A DNA stretch of 64,000 nt from Flavobacteriaceae bacterium YJPT1-3 (GTDB lineage Bacteria > Bacteroidota > Bacteroidia > Flavobacteriales > Flavobacteriaceae): contig CP123444.1 in the NCBI GenBank assembly GCA_029866965.1, positions 971,501 through 1,035,500 on the forward strand, read 5' to 3'. The notes under the pieces were generated by a model, which worked only from the letters and a program-made list of their open reading frames with translations, made no database searches and was not told where the DNA came from. Of this stretch, positions 9,527-18,286 are shown one piece after another. Each line of letters opens with the position of its first letter. Position 1 is the stretch's first letter. The position numbers were made by a program, and so were the translations under genes.

Positions 9527-10063
9527 TTAAGCGTCAACCAATGTTCTTTTTAAGTTACTCAATTTGTTTGCGATGCTGGCATTGTATTGCAGGTCGCCTA
9601 CACGTAATATGAATCCACCAATAATATCCGGATCTACTTCCTGGTGTAATTTTACTTCATTGCAATCGGTCAAGGATTTCACCTTCGCCAATACTTCTTT
9701 TTCCAACTCTGGTGTCAGTGCTACTGCGGTAGTTACCGTAGCTGCCTGAATTCCTGCTTCTGCATTGCTCAGGGCAATGTAATTTTCACTGATGGAAGCC
9801 AGTAAATCAGTCCTGTTGTTTTTAGCCAACAAGTGAAATAGCTCTTGCGCCTCCTCCATCTTGGCAAAGATCCCTTTCAATGCATCCCCTTTCTTGGAGG
9901 TGTTAATAATGGGATTGCCTAAAAACAGGCGTAATTCTTTACTGTTCTCCAAAGTAGCAGCAATGTCTTTCATTTCACTCAACATAGCAGCTTCCCTTCC
10001 ACGCTCTTTTGCGAGGCTGATTAGGGCTTTGGCGTATCGGATGGATGCTCTGGAACCGGACAT
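9527..10063 (-). CDS. atpH: ATP synthase F1 subunit delta
   Basis: 178 residues. The N-terminal six-helix OSCP/delta domain begins SIRYAKALISLAKERG; the C-terminal domain ends GGFILRVGDLQYNASIANKL, the classic delta signature. It joins the peripheral stalk (b subunits) to the top of F1. It starts 5 bp after the atpF stop and ends 57 bp before atpA, in the usual order b-delta-alpha-gamma. Confidence 0.96.
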   Translation of the reverse strand: MSGSRASIRYAKALISLAKERGREAAMLSEMKDIAATLENSKELRLFLGNPIINTSKKGDALKGIFAKMEEAQELFHLLAKNNRTDLLASISENYIALSNAEAGIQAATVTTAVALTPELEKEVLAKVKSLTDCNEVKLHQEVDPDIIGGFILRVGDLQYNASIANKLSNLKRTLVDA

Positions 10064-10068
10064 AAGAC

Positions 10069-10572
10069 TTATGCGTTTAAGGTCGCTTTATTCAACAACT
10101 CGTCTACCAATTGGAGTTGCTGATCTTTGCTTGACAATTCTTTGGTTAGCACTTTCTCTGCGATCTCGATAGACAAGGCAGCTACCTGCTCTTTTAATTC
10201 TGCAACTGCTGCATTCTTTTCACTTTGAATGGCTATCTGCGCCTGAGCAATCGTCTTGTCAGCTTCAGCTTTAGCTTCTTCTTTGGCGTCTGCGATCATT
10301 TTCGCTTTCACTTCACGAGCTTCTTTCAGCATCGCCTCCCGTTCTGCACGAGCCTCTTTCAACAACTTATCATTATCCGCCTGGAGGTTTTCCATTTCCT
10401 TCTTAGCGTTCTCAGCGGCCAATAAAGCGTTTTTGATCCCTTCTTCGCGCTCATTGACTGCGTTCAGGATAGGCTTCCATGCGAATTTGCGCAATAAGAA
10501 AAGTAGCAACACGAACAATACGGCTTGCCAGAAGAACAATCCTATTGAAAACTCACCTATTAATTTTTCCAT
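10069..10572 (-). CDS. atpF: ATP synthase F0 subunit b
   Basis: 167 residues. One N-terminal membrane helix (GLFFWQAVLFVLLLFLLRKF) is followed by a long charged Ala/Glu/Lys-rich coiled coil (ENAKKEMENLQADNDKLLKE) that forms the peripheral stalk. A single b gene is present, so a homodimer is expected. It lies 85 bp downstream of atpE. Confidence 0.96.
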   Translation of the reverse strand: MEKLIGEFSIGLFFWQAVLFVLLLFLLRKFAWKPILNAVNEREEGIKNALLAAENAKKEMENLQADNDKLLKEARAEREAMLKEAREVKAKMIADAKEEAKAEADKTIAQAQIAIQSEKNAAVAELKEQVAALSIEIAEKVLTKELSSKDQQLQLVDELLNKATLNA

Positions 10573-10657
10573 AATCTTTAAATACTAAGCAATGTTTAAT
10601 CTCAATAAACAGGCAGCTGCAACCAACCGTTACAGCTGTCTGTCTGTTTAATACCGA

Positions 10658-10903
<246 letters not shown>

Positions 10904-12052
10904 CTATAGATGAGAAAGCTCTGCTTCTCCTTCATGTTCGTGATCATGATCATGCTCTTCTACGGCAAACCCGAAATATAAGGCACTCAACATGGTGAAA
11001 ATATAAGCCTGCAATAAGGCCACTAAAACTTCGATCAATGAAATGGCGAACGCCAGTCCGAAGGATAAGGTTCCACCCACCCAGTTTTGGAAAATAAAGA
11101 TCAGTCCGATCAAACTTCCCAGTACGACGTGTCCTGCTGTCATGTTTGCATACAAACGGATAAGCAGTGCGAAAGGCTTAATGAAAATCCCGAGGATCTC
11201 AATAGGCACGAGGATGATGTAGATCACCATTTTTCCATACCACGGCATTCCATCTCCCAAAGGATCGAATATGTGTTTCCAGTAATCTTTTTTACCGCTG
11301 AAGGTGGTAATCACAAATACGATGATCGCCAGGGCGGTGGTGATGGCAATATTGCCGGTCACGTTAACTCCAAAAGGCGTCAATCCAAATATGTTCAGGA
11401 ACCAGATAAAGAAAAAGATGGTCAACAAGAACGGCATGAACTTTCGGTAATGCTTTTCTCCAATATTAGCCACGGCGATGTCATCACGGATATAGAGCAC
11501 GATCGGCTCAAAGAAGCGACCAAAACCGGTAGCGATCCCGTTATTGTTCTTGTAGCTCTTGGCTAAGCTTCTGAACAAGAAGAACATTAAAATACCGGTA
11601 AGGATGATCATAAAGACTCCTTTGGTGATAGAAAGGTCGATCAACGGTTTTTCATTGGTCACATGTCCTTCCTCATCGTAATTCAAATCGCCGGCTGCAT
11701 TGGTCTTATAGATCTTAGCGTGGTGCAAAGCGTAATAATCGCCATCTACCTCAGCTACTGTTTCTCCGTGGTGAAATTTCCCGGAAGAAAATACTTTTAG
11801 GCCGTCATCCCAAAGAATGACCGGAAGTGGGAACCCCACATGATGTACCTCTCCACTATCATCAGTGTAAGAGAATAAGCTAAAGTCGTGAGAATCTAAA
11901 AGGTGATGTTGAACGTATTCTTTTACCTCTTGTTTTCGGCTTTCAGGAGTAGAGTCCTGACCGGTTGACGAAGCCCCATCTTTTGCAAAAGCTGAAGCTG
12001 CGGTAAAGAACATTAATAACGCAAGTAAGTGTACTCGTCTTTTTCCTAGCAT
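10904..12052 (-). CDS. atpB: ATP synthase F0 subunit a, long N-terminus
   Basis: 382 residues, about 110 more than the E. coli protein. It begins with a signal-like segment (LLALLMFFTAASAFAKDG), then ~110 residues of periplasmic-looking sequence (LLDSHDFSLFSYTDDSGEVH). The canonical five-helix a subunit follows, with the essential arginine in LLIRLYANMTAGHVVLGSL. The C-terminus is His/Asp/Glu-rich (EEHDHDHEHEGE). The extended N-terminus is common in Bacteroidota. A TACTTTTG promoter element at 12087-12094 on the minus strand suggests that atpB can be transcribed separately from the upstream genes. Confidence 0.96.
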   Translation of the reverse strand: MLGKRRVHLLALLMFFTAASAFAKDGASSTGQDSTPESRKQEVKEYVQHHLLDSHDFSLFSYTDDSGEVHHVGFPLPVILWDDGLKVFSSGKFHHGETVAEVDGDYYALHHAKIYKTNAAGDLNYDEEGHVTNEKPLIDLSITKGVFMIILTGILMFFLFRSLAKSYKNNNGIATGFGRFFEPIVLYIRDDIAVANIGEKHYRKFMPFLLTIFFFIWFLNIFGLTPFGVNVTGNIAITTALAIIVFVITTFSGKKDYWKHIFDPLGDGMPWYGKMVIYIILVPIEILGIFIKPFALLIRLYANMTAGHVVLGSLIGLIFIFQNWVGGTLSFGLAFAISLIEVLVALLQAYIFTMLSALYFGFAVEEHDHDHEHEGEAELSHL

Positions 12053-12086
12053 AACGCGAACAAATAAGATGTCCTTAAAATCCGTG

Positions 12087-12094
12087 CAAAAGTA
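12087..12094 (-). promoter_or_regulatory. Likely -7 element upstream of atpB
   Basis: The minus strand reads TACTTTTG, matching the Bacteroidota -7 consensus TAnnTTTG, 34 bp before the atpB ATG. No clear TTG at -33 was found, so the match rests on the -7 box alone. Confidence 0.45.
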
Positions 12095-12136
12095 CGCCTA
12101 TAAAAGGGAAATAGAAAAGAAAAGATGGTGATTTTT

Positions 12137-12160
12137 TTTAGGCTTTCGCGAAAGCCTAAA
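12137..12160. repeat. GCTTTCGCGAAAGC palindrome, copy 2, within a 24-bp perfect palindrome
   Basis: The core is at 12142-12155; symmetry extends five more bases each side (TTTAG/CTAAA). It covers the stop codon of the gene at 12156-12545. On the minus strand it is followed by A, not T, so it is not a standard terminator for that gene. Confidence 0.95.
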
Positions 12161-12545
12161 TCCCCTGATTATTGAGGAGTTTAGCGAGGTATCTTACTTC
12201 CAAAAACAAGCAACAAACGTAGGGAACGAAGAAGGCGAAAAACTCCAATAAGGTCAACTGATCATCCGCCTTGTATTCTGGATAGAACAACAAAAAGAAA
12301 AGCACGAACTTCAGACCGCTTCCCGCAATGAAAATAAAGCCCAGGCTGTTTTTCATGCGATGAAGTACCGCATTGATCGTGAGTACGACCCCAAGGGCAA
12401 TGATCATGTTCACCGCATAAGCCAGGATCAATTGATTGTCAAAAGGCGGGTGATCATAGTGTTGAAGCAGAAAAACCTGAATCAGGAACACCAGGGTGCA
12501 CACCAATGCCAATTGCACCATAAATTGTCTTGCACTCATTTTCAT
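12156..12545 (-). CDS. Small membrane protein of the atp locus (DUF6168-like)
   Basis: 129 residues with four predicted helices: FMVQLALVCTLVFLIQVFLL, ILAYAVNMIIALGVVLTINA, LGFIFIAGSGLKFVLFFLLF and FFAFFVPYVCCLFLEVRYLA. I recognise it as the small conserved membrane protein that sits between atpZ/atpI-like genes and atpB in flavobacteria. A role in F0 assembly is plausible from position only. The start lies one base after the atpZ-like stop. Its stop codon is embedded in a 24-bp perfect palindrome (12137-12160). Confidence 0.65.
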   Translation of the reverse strand: MKMSARQFMVQLALVCTLVFLIQVFLLQHYDHPPFDNQLILAYAVNMIIALGVVLTINAVLHRMKNSLGFIFIAGSGLKFVLFFLLFYPEYKADDQLTLLEFFAFFVPYVCCLFLEVRYLAKLLNNQGI

Positions 12546-12546
12546 C

Positions 12547-12768
12547 TTAGGAGTTCATGCGATTGGCCTGCTTGAGAATAAGGAAGAGCGACCCACCTAC
12601 AGCGGCGAGGATAAGAACGACCATAAAGGCCTTGCCTCCTTCATTGTAGCGGGCATCTAACCAGGCTCCACCCCGGGCCGCCAGATAAACCAGCACGCCC
12701 ATTTGGATGGCGAGACCGGAAAAAATGGCCCAATTCTTAAGCTGTTTTTTCGGCTCCTTGGGGATCAT
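12547..12768 (-). CDS. AtpZ/AtpI-family ATP synthase-associated protein
   Basis: 73 residues, two membrane helices (WAIFSGLAIQMGVLVYLAA and AFMVVLILAAVGGSLFLIL) joined by a short Arg/Asp-containing loop (RGGAWLDARYNEGG), the signature of AtpZ/AtpI-type proteins. Known relatives help assemble the c-ring or move Mg/Ca. The start overlaps the 3' end of the bactofilin gene by 32 bp, so translation is probably coupled. Confidence 0.8.
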   Translation of the reverse strand: MIPKEPKKQLKNWAIFSGLAIQMGVLVYLAARGGAWLDARYNEGGKAFMVVLILAAVGGSLFLILKQANRMNS

Positions 12769-13198
12769 TGATTTTTTTACTGGCTGTTGGGCTGGTCATA
12801 GGTCGGTCTGCACTGGGTGCTGAGATTCCTTTAGAAGTGGCTGAGCTTCCCATGGTACAGGAGGCATTGAAACTCGCTCCAGGCTCTACAGCTAGCTTTT
12901 TCGTGTTGACATCGCCTTCGATGTGGGCAGAACTCTTCAGGGACAGCAAATCTTTGATATTGAGAGTCCCTTTAATAGAGCCTTCGATATCTGCATTTTC
13001 ACAATTGATCGTGCCATTTACTTTGCCGGCTTGTCCTACCACCACCTTTCCGGGGGTATTGATATTGCCTTCGATGGTTCCGTCTATACGAAATCCTCCC
13101 TGGGAGGTAATATCACCGACGATCTTAGTGCCTTCGGCGATGCGGTTCTGAGAATTGGTGGGCTCACCCACTCGTGCTTTTTTATTATCTGAAAACAT
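12737..13198 (-). CDS. Bactofilin-type polymer-forming cytoskeletal protein
   Basis: 153 residues. A disordered N-terminus precedes a central beta-helix of short repeats: NRIAEGTKIVGDITSQGGFR, IDGTIEGNINTPGKVVVGQA, GKVNGTINCENADIEGSIKG. The tail is Ser/Pro/Ala-rich and disordered. Bactofilins self-assemble without nucleotide into membrane-associated filaments that position envelope proteins. It lies between the sprE-like gene (19 bp gap) and the atpZ-like gene (32 bp overlap), so production is likely tied to both. Confidence 0.93.
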   Translation of the reverse strand: MFSDNKKARVGEPTNSQNRIAEGTKIVGDITSQGGFRIDGTIEGNINTPGKVVVGQAGKVNGTINCENADIEGSIKGTLNIKDLLSLKSSAHIEGDVNTKKLAVEPGASFNASCTMGSSATSKGISAPSADRPMTSPTASKKINDPQGAEKTA

Positions 13199-13217
13199 AA
13201 TGGATACATTTAGGGAG

Positions 13218-15752
13218 TTAGTCTAGTTGTTCTTCGCGATAAGCGCTTAAGTTCTTGTGAATCTGTATTATACGATAATTTTCTGAGGAAATGGGAATGG
13301 ATTCTCGCTTAATTGCGTAGGTCTTATCAGTCCTCAGAAGCTCTGCAAAACCCTGCGCCCCCATCTGGGTATTAAAGCCGTGCACCACCACAAAAAGGGT
13401 ATCCCGATTATAAACATCCACAGAGGCTGTGCTCTTCCTATACCCCAGGGTGTCTACCGCCTGGCTTATTTTTTCTCGCAGGAGCTGCGCTTGTTCCCGT
13501 TCGTCTTTGGCGAGGGGAAACAGCAATTTCCATTTACGTGAAATTGTTTCGTCTGCAAAGGTCGTAAATGCCAGTTGAGGCACTTGTGTTTTTAATAATT
13601 GTTGCGCCTGTTTGCCCTCAGCGCTGTTCGGATAGGTCACCGCAATAAAATTCAAGGCTTTTGCATAAGCCTCCTGTCCTTCCAGTCGGCCCAGGGCCAT
13701 GGCCTTGAGTAGTTCAAGTTTGGGCACGCTTGGCAGTCCGGTATAGGCGTCAATCAGCACATCGGCTTCTGTCAGCACCGCTTCATATTCCTGAGCTTCA
13801 AACTGCTTATACAGTTTTTTGTACTGGGCTTCCGGGGTGTCTGTGGCTGCTTCCAGCTGCGCATTGGGATTGCTGATGATCGCTGCATAGCGCGAGTCGG
13901 GGTAGTTGAGCAGGAGTTCTTCTTTGAGGGATTCCGCTTTCGCGAAAGCGTTTTCTGCCCGATACAGCTGATACAAATAGTACTTTGCAGGAAGAATCAA
14001 TCGCTCTGCCGGCTCATTGGCCAGTAGCTGCTCCAGACGTGCAATAGCAAGATTGTTCTCTTTAAATTTTTCTTTGTAGATCAATCCCAGTTGATAATAG
14101 GCCTGGTCACGCTCCTGGATCAAACTGTCGAGGATCACCGGATCTTGTGGTACTTCAGCCATATAAACATCCCGGTCGAAACGGGAGGCCTGATCAGCGG
14201 GAATGTCTGCGGTAATGTCCGGCAAACCAGGTACTCCCGCATTTTGTACCGGCCGCGTGGTGGAGAATCTCCAATTATCTTGTAGGGGTCGATCGCCCCA
14301 TTTTTGGCGGAAACGGTCTTTGCCGTAGGCCGTTGCCGTCGTGTTGTAGAAATAAAAGGCTCCTCCGGCTTGACTCTGCTGCTGTTTTTGGTAAAACTCA
14401 TCATTACGAATCCCAGCGTCCTGTGTTGCTGCCGCCTTTTCTTCTGCCGCTTTCAACTCGGCAATATAGTCATCAAAGTAAGCCTCCCGCTCCGGTACAC
14501 TCATTCGGGCCAGGCGAAGTATGCTGTCGTTGGTCGTAGCCAGGGTTTCTAATCGAATCACCTCGGTGAGGTTATCCTTTTTCTTTTTAATTTGTCGATA
14601 GGCACGATCTCTGGCATCCAGTGCAGTGAGGGTACTGTCGTAATACGCTCCCGCCTGCAGGTAGGCCGCCTGATCAAAATTCAGATCGCCCAGAGCGACG
14701 TAGTTCAGTGATTTTAAATACGTATCCCGCCCCGGACTGCGCAGGGATTTATTGTAGTAGACCACGGCGCTGTCTTGTTGATCCTGTGCAGCAAAATACA
14801 GGGCCGTCTGATAATAGATTTTATCCAGGAAGGGTCTGTTCTCGCGATTTTCCTCGAGCTCGGTGAGCAGTTCGCGAACCAGTTCCACTTCCCCTCGATC
14901 GGCGTCGAAATTGTCAATCTGTCTGAGTTGGGCATTGATCAGGTATTCTCTGGGTGTTTTACGATTCAGAGCGATCACTTCCTCATAAGCCATGGTCGCC
15001 GTATCCACGTGGCCTAATTGTTCGTACAGTTGTCCGGTAATGTACCAAAACCGACCTTTCTGTTCATTATTTCTGGTACTCTGGGCTGCTCGCACCATGT
15101 ATACGGCAGCACTATCCGGTTGATCTGTATTGATAAATGCCTGCGCCAGAGTCGATGTAGCATCGGCGTAATCCTGATCACTGAGGTTCTTTTCTTCTAA
15201 TTCGAGCAGACGACGTAAGTTTTTAATCGCTACCTCTTCATTGTTCAAGCGAAGATTCGTTTTGGCCTTCCAGACGTTAGCCTGAGCAATGTTGTTGCTT
15301 AAGGGATTGGTGGCCAGAATGTAGTTAAAGGACTCCAGCGCCGGAATAAAGCGCCCATCGTAATAGCGTGCCTTTCCTAACATCATGAACGCCTCATCGA
15401 TTTGCGGGTTGCGTTCCTTACCGTCAATTTCCATGCTGTGCTTCTGGATGGCCTTGATGGCTTTCTCTTCAGCGCGTTCAAAGCTGGGAGTTTTAGATTT
15501 TCCCGGAAGTGCAATAGTCTCAAACTGCTCCAGGCGCTCTACCGGAAGAAGCTCCCAAAAATTGTCCTGATAATTGGCTACCACTGTTTCCAGACCTTCT
15601 TCAAGCGCTAAATTTCCATTATAGAGCGTATTGTACTCTGTAGTAACGGCATGAAAGTTCCTGTTGATGAACGTATCGTTCTTTCGCGAACACCCCCAGG
15701 CAGCGGCAATGAGGAGGATTAAGAGAATTATGTAGGTGGTGTGTTTATTCAA
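13218..15752 (-). CDS. sprE: SprE/PorW-like TPR lipoprotein of gliding motility and type IX secretion
   Basis: 844 residues. The lipoprotein signal ends AAAWGC with Cys at about residue 21. The next segment (FINRNFHAVTTEYNTLYNGN) and the long array of TPR helices resemble Flavobacterium johnsoniae SprE and Porphyromonas PorW, outer-membrane lipoproteins needed for type IX secretion and gliding. The C-terminus has a short globular domain (VVVHGFNTQMGAQGFAELLR). Synteny with a bactofilin and the atp genes agrees with my memory of flavobacterial genomes. A copy of the recurrent palindrome (13936-13949) encodes AFAKA. No other type IX gene is in the window. Confidence 0.82.
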   Translation of the reverse strand: MNKHTTYIILLILLIAAAWGCSRKNDTFINRNFHAVTTEYNTLYNGNLALEEGLETVVANYQDNFWELLPVERLEQFETIALPGKSKTPSFERAEEKAIKAIQKHSMEIDGKERNPQIDEAFMMLGKARYYDGRFIPALESFNYILATNPLSNNIAQANVWKAKTNLRLNNEEVAIKNLRRLLELEEKNLSDQDYADATSTLAQAFINTDQPDSAAVYMVRAAQSTRNNEQKGRFWYITGQLYEQLGHVDTATMAYEEVIALNRKTPREYLINAQLRQIDNFDADRGEVELVRELLTELEENRENRPFLDKIYYQTALYFAAQDQQDSAVVYYNKSLRSPGRDTYLKSLNYVALGDLNFDQAAYLQAGAYYDSTLTALDARDRAYRQIKKKKDNLTEVIRLETLATTNDSILRLARMSVPEREAYFDDYIAELKAAEEKAAATQDAGIRNDEFYQKQQQSQAGGAFYFYNTTATAYGKDRFRQKWGDRPLQDNWRFSTTRPVQNAGVPGLPDITADIPADQASRFDRDVYMAEVPQDPVILDSLIQERDQAYYQLGLIYKEKFKENNLAIARLEQLLANEPAERLILPAKYYLYQLYRAENAFAKAESLKEELLLNYPDSRYAAIISNPNAQLEAATDTPEAQYKKLYKQFEAQEYEAVLTEADVLIDAYTGLPSVPKLELLKAMALGRLEGQEAYAKALNFIAVTYPNSAEGKQAQQLLKTQVPQLAFTTFADETISRKWKLLFPLAKDEREQAQLLREKISQAVDTLGYRKSTASVDVYNRDTLFVVVHGFNTQMGAQGFAELLRTDKTYAIKRESIPISSENYRIIQIHKNLSAYREEQLD
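13936..13949. repeat. GCTTTCGCGAAAGC palindrome, copy 3
   Basis: Exact copy with flanking C/G (16-bp palindrome), inside the sprE-like gene; encodes AFAKA. Confidence 0.95.
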
Positions 15753-16070
15753 GCCAAACCGGTTCGATGGATACTACTACTAACTGATTCGCACCCTGTT
15801 TAGTATAAAGGGCTTAAAAATACGTTTCTTTTAGTAGTTACCGCACTTAAGCGCAAAAAGGAGGGGCTATAAAAGAGAAATGTCCTTGTACCGTTCTATT
15901 TTTTTAACGCTTCGACTTGAAAAGACTACCGTTAATCGAAAAGGGGGTTTTTCTCCTTGGTTCGAAAATTTATCACTTGTATATTGCAGCGTATTCTAAC
16001 AAAACATTAACATTTTAAGAATACTTAGTTAAGTTGGGGAAAATCGGCTTCTGTACAAGGAGGCCGATTT
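15753..16070. other. 318-bp gene-free region
   Basis: The longest stretch without a coding gene. Its left part must hold the promoter of the sprE-like gene (minus strand), though I see no clean TAnnTTTG box there. Its right part holds a plus-strand promoter-like element and a strong hairpin, described separately as a candidate small RNA. No open frame of useful length is visible. Confidence 0.6.
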
Positions 16071-16074
16071 TTAT
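15992..16074 (+). ncRNA. Candidate small RNA with its own promoter and terminator
   Basis: A TTG at 15957-15959 is followed after 20 bp by TATATTGC (15980-15987), an imperfect version of the flavobacterial -7 box, predicting transcription from about 15992. The transcript would contain an inverted repeat GTATTC/GAATAC (15991-15996 and 16019-16024). It ends in a long hairpin (stem AAAATCGGC at 16040-16048 with GCCGATTTT at 16063-16071, extended by inner pairs around the loop GTACAA) followed by T-rich sequence. No gene on the plus strand precedes this hairpin, so it would otherwise terminate nothing on that strand. It could instead serve only as the minus-strand terminator of the ABC operon. 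Confidence 0.35.
16040..16073. terminator. Bidirectional hairpin terminator
   Basis: Stem AAAATCGGC/GCCGATTTT with T runs on both strands. On the minus strand it closes the ABC transporter pair ending at 16071; on the plus strand it would end the candidate small RNA. Confidence 0.65.
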
Positions 16075-16778
16075 TTAACTAGCGCCTCTGAAAAGTAATC
16101 TTCCAATTCTTTAAGTGTAGCTTCGCTTTTCATAATATCTTTTACCACATTCCCTTTTTCAAGCACTACGATCCGCTGACAAACTTCGGTCACATGCATG
16201 AGATCATGGCTGGATATCAGGACGGTCACTTCAGGATCGGCAGCCATCTCTTTGATGATGCCCTTTAGACGAATTTGAGTTGTGGGGTCCAGATTGGCGA
16301 AGGGTTCGTCCAGAATGATCACTTCAGGCTGACCCAAAAGGGCAGCTACTATTCCCACTTTCTTCTGGTTACCTTTAGACAAATCACGCAAGTATTTGCG
16401 CTTACCCAGGATCTCATCATTGAAGAAATCAGAGAAGGACGTGACCATCTTATCCACGTCTGCTTTGTTTTGGCCACGTAACTCGCCAATAAAATAGAAG
16501 TATTCTTCCGGGGTCAGGTACCCAATCAGAAAGCTTTCGTCAATAAAAGAAGAGGTGAATGGTTTCCAGGCTTCGCTCTGGGACACGGTCACTCCTTGAT
16601 TCACAACCTCTCCAGTGGTGGGCTGAATCAAATCCAATAGCAAACTAAAATACGTGGTCTTTCCCGCTCCGTTATTCCCCACCAAACCAAAGGCTTGCCC
16701 TCGGGGAATTTCTAACTGATCGATCCGTAAAACCTCAACTCCCTTATAGCTCTTCGATAAATTGTTTGTAGTAATCAT
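16071..16778 (-). CDS. ABC transporter ATP-binding protein
   Basis: 235 residues with Walker A (GLVGNNGAGKTT, residues ~33-44), a signature motif LSKGNQKKVG, Walker B plus catalytic Glu (VIILDEPFANLD) and the switch His (VLISSHDLMH). It belongs to the ABC-2 exporter-type ATPases. It starts 20 bp after the stop of the DUF5687-like permease, with which it should form a transporter. The substrate is unknown. Confidence 0.92.
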   Translation of the reverse strand: MITTNNLSKSYKGVEVLRIDQLEIPRGQAFGLVGNNGAGKTTYFSLLLDLIQPTTGEVVNQGVTVSQSEAWKPFTSSFIDESFLIGYLTPEEYFYFIGELRGQNKADVDKMVTSFSDFFNDEILGKRKYLRDLSKGNQKKVGIVAALLGQPEVIILDEPFANLDPTTQIRLKGIIKEMAADPEVTVLISSHDLMHVTEVCQRIVVLEKGNVVKDIMKSEATLKELEDYFSEALVK

Positions 16779-16798
16779 AATTTCTTGTTCTATTCGTG

Positions 16799-18286
16799 TT
16801 ATTCCCCTTCTTCTTTAAAACCACTAATCATGGCGTATTTGCGCTTGGCATACGCTTCTGTGATCTTTTGCATAAAAGGCCTTCTCAAGAGCAATCCAAC
16901 AATCCCGCATAAGGCTAAGGCAATGAGCCCGGCATTGAAGGAGATCAACATCTGAAAAGGAATAAAGACCAGCAATGGAAATACCATAAGCGGTAAAATG
17001 ATTAGAAATTGAGCAGCGCCAGTTCCCTGAGTATTCATAAAAGGACTCTTTTCGAGATCAATCCGTTTTTTATTAAAACTGCCGGCATAAATGATCATAG
17101 GCACATTAACCCCTAGATTGTACAAGGCACAAACCAGGTTCATCATTAAGATATCGTATCCAAAATACACATAGGGGGTGGTCAGTATTCCCAAAACCAC
17201 CACACTGAAGGACATCAGAAAGGCTTTCGATTCTAAATATTTTCGCAGTGGAATATTCTGCGCCATCATCATGCTGTAGTAACTACTGTCCCAGGAGGGC
17301 ACAAACTGTCCAAAATTCACCATAAAGATCCCAGTCATAAAAATGCCCACGAAGACAAAAAAGAAAGGCATGCGTTCTGCATAAATGTCGTTGGTGTAAA
17401 AGATGAGGCCATAAGCCAAAATAAGAATTGATAGGATGACCGTGGTGCGCGGTCTTTTGTTTCTCCAGATGAGTTTAAGGTCTAGCTGTAAAAAAGCCGC
17501 CATGTCTCCAAAACGTCGAGTCCAGGCAAAATCAGAGCCGCTGACTTGTTTGGCCTTCGATTTGAGCCCGGCATCCAGGTAAAACTTCTCTCTCAGATTT
17601 CGCAGATTCCAGGCGTAGAGCATCAAAACCATAAGTAGAGGAACAACTACCAGGTAGGGAAGCGTAATGACATAGTTGAGAGCGGTTCCTAACAGCTCGC
17701 GGATGGAGAAAAGATCAAAGTACTCTAATAGGCCCAAAAGGAGTGCCCCTGCCAAAAAAGGAATTAAGCCTTTTAGGTTATCAGTAAATCGCTTTTTGAT
17801 GATGAAATTGGCATAATTGATCACCAGAGACAGGAGGAATACGGCGAGTAGCCATACCAGCATCTGGCTCCAGGTATATTCCGTCTTATAGGCGACAATC
17901 GCGGCAAAAGGCCCTGCAATACATAGAACGATCAGGTTGTAAAACGAAAAGAGCGATTTGAGCAGTACGTAATGAACCACCGTATTCCGCTTGATGGGCA
18001 TGATCATCAGCGGTTTGATCTTAACAACAGGCAAGGTTTGCAAGAAAAATCGGTAAACCAGTTCAAACAACAACCAAAGCAGAAAGAAGCCGTTGATTAC
18101 TTCCACAGGGTTTTGTTCGGGAACTAGTTTATTGAGGATGGGATACAGCCCTGCGCCCAGGGATAATAGGGCGACAGTCATGTAAACGGATAAGAAAAGC
18201 ATAAAGATTCGCATCCCCAGACTTTTGCCGAAACTGGCGGATCGGAAGAATCCCTTCCATTCTAGACGCAAAAAGTGTTTAAACAT
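16799..18286 (-). CDS. DUF5687-like ABC transporter permease
   Basis: 495 residues with about 10-12 hydrophobic helices, for example MRIFMLFLSVYMTVALLSLG and LVICGPF-like segments in the middle, and a basic N-terminus (MFKHFLRLEWKGFFRSASFG) typical of ABC-2 permeases. I recognise the length and start as the DUF5687 family of Bacteroidota, usually paired with an ABC ATPase as here. The function is export of an unknown substrate or membrane remodelling. It is the first gene of a two-gene minus-strand unit. Confidence 0.75.
   Translation of the reverse strand: MFKHFLRLEWKGFFRSASFGKSLGMRIFMLFLSVYMTVALLSLGAGLYPILNKLVPEQNPVEVINGFFLLWLLFELVYRFFLQTLPVVKIKPLMIMPIKRNTVVHYVLLKSLFSFYNLIVLCIAGPFAAIVAYKTEYTWSQMLVWLLAVFLLSLVINYANFIIKKRFTDNLKGLIPFLAGALLLGLLEYFDLFSIRELLGTALNYVITLPYLVVVPLLMVLMLYAWNLRNLREKFYLDAGLKSKAKQVSGSDFAWTRRFGDMAAFLQLDLKLIWRNKRPRTTVILSILILAYGLIFYTNDIYAERMPFFFVFVGIFMTGIFMVNFGQFVPSWDSSYYSMMMAQNIPLRKYLESKAFLMSFSVVVLGILTTPYVYFGYDILMMNLVCALYNLGVNVPMIIYAGSFNKKRIDLEKSPFMNTQGTGAAQFLIILPLMVFPLLVFIPFQMLISFNAGLIALALCGIVGLLLRRPFMQKITEAYAKRKYAMISGFKEEGE

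Noticed and set aside
11087-11566. 159-codon plus-strand open frame
   Set aside because: Antisense to conserved atpB sequence; very polar composition without domain similarity.
12137-12160. Rho-independent terminator at the 24-bp palindrome
   Set aside because: On the coding (minus) strand the hairpin is followed by A, not T. The T run lies on the other strand, where no gene ends.
16450-16458. DnaA-box-like TTATCCACG
   Set aside because: A single imperfect box inside a coding gene; no cluster here or near the parS-like sites, so no origin is claimed.
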